NCBI GenBank assembly: GCA_938049125.1
Contig: CALICR010000006.1
Span: forward strand, 1-8,148
Origin: an uncultured Clostridia bacterium
Lineage (GTDB): Bacteria; Bacillota; Clostridia; Oscillospirales; Oscillospiraceae
DNA length: 8,148 bases
Reading direction: 5' to 3'
The notes under the pieces were generated by a model. The model did not search any database and was not told the DNA's origin. It saw only the letters and a program-made list of their open reading frames with translations. The number at the start of each line of letters is the position of its first letter. Position 1 is the stretch's first letter. Positions 4,575 to 8,148 of the stretch are shown in pieces. Position numbers and translations under genes: made by a program.

Positions 4575-6496
4575 ATTTGCAGAAGAAGATAGACGAATAC
4601 GACGCTTCACAAATTCAGGTGCTGGAGGGCATGGAGGCGGTCCGGAAGCGTCCCGGTATGTATATCGGCTCCACGTCCGCGTCGGGTCTCCATCATCTGG
4701 TCTACGAGATCGTGGATAACGCCATTGACGAGGCCCTGGCGGGCTACTGCAACCATATCACCGTGACCATCAACCCAGGTGATACCATCACCGTCACGGA
4801 CAATGGCCGCGGCATTCCCGTGGACATCCAGGCTCAGACGGGCCGCCCTGCGCTGGAGGTCGTCTATACGGTGCTGCACGCCGGCGGCAAGTTCGGCGGC
4901 GGCGGCTACAAGGTCTCCGGCGGTCTGCACGGCGTCGGCGCCTCTGTGGTCAACGCCCTGTCTGAGTGGCTGGAGGTCCAGGTCCACCGGGACGGGCAAA
5001 TCTACGAGATGAAGTTTTCCCGCGGCGCCATTACCCAGGAAATGAAGATTCTGGGCCGGACGGACCGTCACGGCACCATCGTCACCTTCAAGCCGGACCC
5101 GGAGCTCTTCGATACGCTGGTCTACGACTATGAGACCCTGCATACCCGGCTGCGGGAGCAGGCCTTCCTGAACGGCGGCGTCCATATTGAGATCGCGGAC
5201 CGACGCACCGAGGACGGCCCCAGTGATTCCATGTGCTATGAGGGCGGCATCCGCGAGTTCGTGACCTACCTGAACCGTCATAAGACGCCCATCCATGAGG
5301 ACGTCATCTACCTCAGCGGCAGCCGCGGCGACGCCGTGGCGGAGATCGCGCTGCAATATAACGACGGGTTCAACGAAAATCTTGTCTCCTTCGCCAACGA
5401 CATCCATACGCCCGAGGGCGGTATGCACGAGACCGGCTTCAAGACGGCCCTGACGCGCATCATCAACGCCTACGGCGTGAAAAACAACATCATCAAGGGA
5501 GACGACAAGGTCTCCGGCGACGACGTCCGCGAGGGCATCGCCGCGGTCATCTCCGTCAAGCTGCCGGAGCCGCAGTTCGAGGGCCAGACGAAGCAGAAGC
5601 TCGGCAACGCTTACATCCGGACGCTGGTGGACGGCATCGTCTCGGACCAGCTGGCCGTCTACTTCGAGGAGCACCCGGCCACGGCCAAGGCAATTCTGGA
5701 GAAGGCCATGATGGCCAACCGCGCCCGGGAGGCCGCCCGGAAGGCCCGGGAGTCGGTCCGCCGCAAGACGGGCCTCGAGTCCGGCCAGATGCCCGACAAG
5801 CTGCGGGACTGCAACGAGCGCGACCCCTCGCTGACCGAAATCTACATCGTCGAGGGCGACTCCGCAGGCGGCTCCGCCACGCAGGGCCGGGATTCCCGGT
5901 TCCAGGCCATTCTGCCCCTCTGGGGCAAAATGCTCAATGTCGAAAAGGCCCGGGCCGACAAGGTCTACGGCAACGACAAGCTCCAGCCCGTCATCACGGC
6001 GCTGGGTGCGGGCATCGGCGAGGAGTTCAACCTCGAAAAACTGCGCTATCATAAAATTATCATCATGGCCGATGCGGACGTGGACGGCAGTCACATTCGA
6101 ACGCTGCTGCTGACCTTCTTTTTCCGTTTCATGCGGCCCCTTATTGAGCAGGGCTACGTCTACAGCGCCGTGCCGCCGCTCTTCAAGCTGACCCGCGGCA
6201 AGCAGAGCCGCGTGGCCTACTCCGAGGAGCAGCGCGACACCATCTCCGCCGAGCTGCGGGGCGACAATCCGAATGTCCGCGTGGACATCTCCCGGTTCAA
6301 GGGCCTCGGCGAGATGAACCCCCACGAGCTCTGGGAGACCACCATGGACCCGGAGACCCGGACCCTGCGGCGCATCACCCTGGAGGACGCCGTGGCCGCC
6401 GATGAAATTTTCACGGTGCTCATGGGCGAGCAGGTCGAGCCGCGCAAGGAATTCATTGAGCAGAATGCGAAATACGTCGTCAATCTGGACGTGTAA
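4559..6496 (+). CDS. gyrB: DNA gyrase subunit B
   Basis: A 645-residue ATPase/TOPRIM subunit of DNA gyrase; with GyrA it introduces negative supercoils. The N-terminal GHKL ATPase has catalytic E50 and Mg-binding N54 in [18 protein letters not shown] from D81, and the ATP-lid motif GLHGVG (122-127). The transducer has the QTK loop (343-345). TOPRIM has EGDSAGGS (432-439) and the metal-binding DADVD (505-509). The C-terminal tail has [10 protein letters not shown]. There is no large insertion such as in proteobacterial GyrB (about 800 residues), so it has the Gram-positive length. The TOPRIM segment reads [14 protein letters not shown] with Trp where many GyrB proteins have Arg. gyrA follows after 14 bases. 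Confidence 0.97.
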   Translation: MPESMNLQKKIDEYDASQIQVLEGMEAVRKRPGMYIGSTSASGLHHLVYEIVDNAIDEALAGYCNHITVTINPGDTITVTDNGRGIPVDIQAQTGRPALEVVYTVLHAGGKFGGGGYKVSGGLHGVGASVVNALSEWLEVQVHRDGQIYEMKFSRGAITQEMKILGRTDRHGTIVTFKPDPELFDTLVYDYETLHTRLREQAFLNGGVHIEIADRRTEDGPSDSMCYEGGIREFVTYLNRHKTPIHEDVIYLSGSRGDAVAEIALQYNDGFNENLVSFANDIHTPEGGMHETGFKTALTRIINAYGVKNNIIKGDDKVSGDDVREGIAAVISVKLPEPQFEGQTKQKLGNAYIRTLVDGIVSDQLAVYFEEHPATAKAILEKAMMANRAREAARKARESVRRKTGLESGQMPDKLRDCNERDPSLTEIYIVEGDSAGGSATQGRDSRFQAILPLWGKMLNVEKARADKVYGNDKLQPVITALGAGIGEEFNLEKLRYHKIIIMADADVDGSHIRTLLLTFFFRFMRPLIEQGYVYSAVPPLFKLTRGKQSRVAYSEEQRDTISAELRGDNPNVRVDISRFKGLGEMNPHELWETTMDPETRTLRRITLEDAVAADEIFTVLMGEQVEPRKEFIEQNAKYVVNLDV

Positions 6497-6504
6497 GGAG
6501 GTGA
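6495..6504 (+). promoter_or_regulatory. gyrA ribosome binding site, full anti-SD complement
   Basis: AAGGAGGTGA overlaps the last two bases of the gyrB stop codon and is a 10-base complement to the 16S rRNA tail. It is 6 bases before the TTG at 6511 (9 from its GGAGG core), which establishes the TTG as the gyrA start. Confidence 0.88.
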
Positions 6505-6510
6505 CGGAAA

Positions 6511-8148
6511 TTGGCAAGCCATAAGAAAGACTACAAGCCCGAGGACATTCAGTTCCCGGATCAGACCATCGTGAACTCCGAGCTGGTCCACGAGATGAAA
6601 AAGAGCTACATCGATTACGCCATGTCCGTCATCGTCGGACGGGCGCTGCCCGATGTGCGTGACGGCCTCAAGCCGGTCCATCGCCGCATCCTCTACGCCA
6701 TGTATGAGGACAATCTGACCCACGACAAGCCCTTCCGCAAGTGCGCCACCGCCGTCGGCGACGTGCTGGGCCGGTATCACCCCCACGGCGACGCGTCGGT
6801 CTACGACGCCCTGGTCCGTCTGGCGCAGGATTTCTCCATGCGCTATCCCCTCATTGACGGGCACGGAAACTTCGGCTCCGTGGACGGCGACCCCCCGGCG
6901 GCCTACCGGTACACCGAGGCACGGATGTCCAAGATGTGCGACGAAATGCTCCGGGACATCGGCAAGGAGACCGTGGATTTCCAGCCAAACTTCGACGAGA
7001 CGAGAAAGGAGCCGCTGGTCCTGCCCAGCCGATTCCCGAATCTGCTGGTCAACGGCTCCAGCGGCATCGCTGTCGGCATGGCGACGAACATCCCGCCCCA
7101 CAACCTCCGCGAGGTCATCGACGCGGCCATCTGCGTGCTGGACAACCCGGAGGCGACGCTGCCGGACCTCATGGAATACATCAAGGGCCCGGACTTCCCG
7201 ACCAAGGGCATCATCATGGGCCGCAGCGGCATCCGCGCCGCCTACGCCACGGGCCGCGGCCGCATCGTCATCCGCGCCCGGGCCGAATTCGAGGAATTCT
7301 CCCAGAATCGCACCCGCATCATCGTGACGGAGCTGCCCTACCAGGTCAACAAGCGGATGCTCATCGCCAACATGGCGGACCAGGTCCACGAGAAGCGCCT
7401 TGAGGGCATCTCCGACATCCGCGACGAGAGCGACCGGAGCGGTATGCGCATCGTCATCGAGCTGAAGCGCGACGCAAACCCGCAGGTGGTGCTGAATCGC
7501 CTCTTTGCTCAGACGGCGATGCAGTCCAGCTTCTCCATCAATATGCTGGCCCTGGTCAACAATCAGAAGCAGCCGCGCATCCTCTCTCTGCGCCATATTC
7601 TGGATGAATATCTGGTGTTCCAGGAGGATATCATCGTCCGCCGGACCCGCTACGACCTCCGCAAGGCCGAGGAGCGCGCCCATCTGCTGGAGGGCCTGCT
7701 CATTGCCCAGGACAACATCGACGAGGTCATCCACATTATCCGCTCCAGCTACGACAACGCCAAGGAGAACCTGATGACCAGATTCAGCCTCTCCGATGTG
7801 CAGGCTCAGGCTATCCTCGATATGCGCCTCAAGGCGCTCCAGGGCCTCGACCGCGAGAAGCTGGAGAACGAGTACAAGGAGCTGGAGGAGAAGATCGCCT
7901 ACTTCAGGCGCGTGCTGGGCGACCCGGCCCTCGTGCGCTCCATCCTCAAGGATGAGCTGACCGAAATTCGCAACCAGTACGGCGACGACCGCAAGACCGA
8001 GATCCAGGACGTGGAAAACGAGCTGGACATTGAGGACCTCATCGAGGAGGAGGACTGCTGCTACACACTGTCGGAGCAGGGCTACGTCAAGCGGATGCCT
8101 GTGGACACCTACCGGAGCCAGAAGCGCGGCGGCCGCGGCATCAACGGC
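6511..8148 (+). CDS. gyrA: DNA gyrase subunit A, C-terminally truncated by the window edge
   Basis: 546 codons, open to the right edge, of a protein usually about 800-850 residues long. It is the DNA-cleaving subunit. The start is TTG at 6511: an in-frame TGA at 6502 blocks anything earlier, and the conserved block ([21 protein letters not shown]) begins well after it. The winged-helix region has the catalytic tyrosine Y134 in [10 protein letters not shown] (E. coli Y122, offset 12). The quinolone region reads [13 protein letters not shown], with A95 and D99 at the E. coli S83 and D87 positions. ELPYQVNK and the long helical stretch near residues 395-480 follow. The window ends inside the first C-terminal blade just after QKRGGRG (537-543), the GyrA-box needed for DNA wrapping, which marks it as gyrase rather than topoisomerase IV. 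Confidence 0.97.
   Translation, partial: MASHKKDYKPEDIQFPDQTIVNSELVHEMKKSYIDYAMSVIVGRALPDVRDGLKPVHRRILYAMYEDNLTHDKPFRKCATAVGDVLGRYHPHGDASVYDALVRLAQDFSMRYPLIDGHGNFGSVDGDPPAAYRYTEARMSKMCDEMLRDIGKETVDFQPNFDETRKEPLVLPSRFPNLLVNGSSGIAVGMATNIPPHNLREVIDAAICVLDNPEATLPDLMEYIKGPDFPTKGIIMGRSGIRAAYATGRGRIVIRARAEFEEFSQNRTRIIVTELPYQVNKRMLIANMADQVHEKRLEGISDIRDESDRSGMRIVIELKRDANPQVVLNRLFAQTAMQSSFSINMLALVNNQKQPRILSLRHILDEYLVFQEDIIVRRTRYDLRKAEERAHLLEGLLIAQDNIDEVIHIIRSSYDNAKENLMTRFSLSDVQAQAILDMRLKALQGLDREKLENEYKELEEKIAYFRRVLGDPALVRSILKDELTEIRNQYGDDRKTEIQDVENELDIEDLIEEEDCCYTLSEQGYVKRMPVDTYRSQKRGGRGING

Noticed and set aside
4711..4719. CGTGGATAA in gyrB, one mismatch from a DnaA box
   Set aside because: It is created by the conserved codons of the ATPase motif VDNAIDEA and is isolated, with no other boxes nearby.
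1..8148. Defence system, mobile element, CRISPR array or other undescribed system
   Set aside because: Coding space is filled by well-known core replication and ribosome-related genes in conserved order; no repeats, integrase, transposase or atypical insert is seen.

Overview
The window is the replication-origin segment of a bacterial chromosome in the classic Firmicutes order: rlmH (leftward, partial), then dnaA, oriC, dnaN, a small S4-domain gene, recF, remB/yaaB, gyrB and gyrA (rightward, gyrA partial). The high-GC coding style, the Gram-positive gene order with a DUF370/RemB gene between recF and gyrB, the short GyrB without the proteobacterial insertion, and the DnaA and GyrA motifs suggest a GC-rich Clostridia member, plausibly an Oscillospiraceae gut anaerobe. 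The family placement is an inference from protein style, not a database match.

Layout. Bases 1-79 hold the N-terminus of rlmH on the minus strand. Bases 80-296 are a divergent intergenic region with one candidate promoter facing each way; the dnaA leader contains two small hairpins, and the second includes the dnaA Shine-Dalgarno sequence. dnaA occupies 297-1616. Bases 1617-1831 are a compact oriC: four DnaA boxes, a GC-rich spacer, a run of DnaA-trios and a T/C-rich AT-rich stretch. From dnaN (1832) to the window end the genes are packed with gaps of 1-14 bases or overlaps of 14-16 bases, as in one long transcriptional unit.

How the genes fit together. DnaA binds the boxes and opens the origin at the trio/AT-rich element. 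DnaN is the clamp that tethers the replicative polymerase. RecF loads recombinase at gaps behind forks. Gyrase (GyrB2GyrA2) removes positive supercoils ahead of the fork. The S4 protein and RlmH relate to ribosomes, and RemB is a DNA-binding regulator family known from biofilm control in Bacillus. rlmH and the dnaA side point away from each other, so each is transcribed in the direction its fork leaves the origin.

I found no undescribed system, mobile element or CRISPR array. The points most worth a second look are the well-formed basal unwinding element in oriC, the SD-sequestering hairpin in the dnaA leader, and alanine at the quinolone-contact serine of GyrA.
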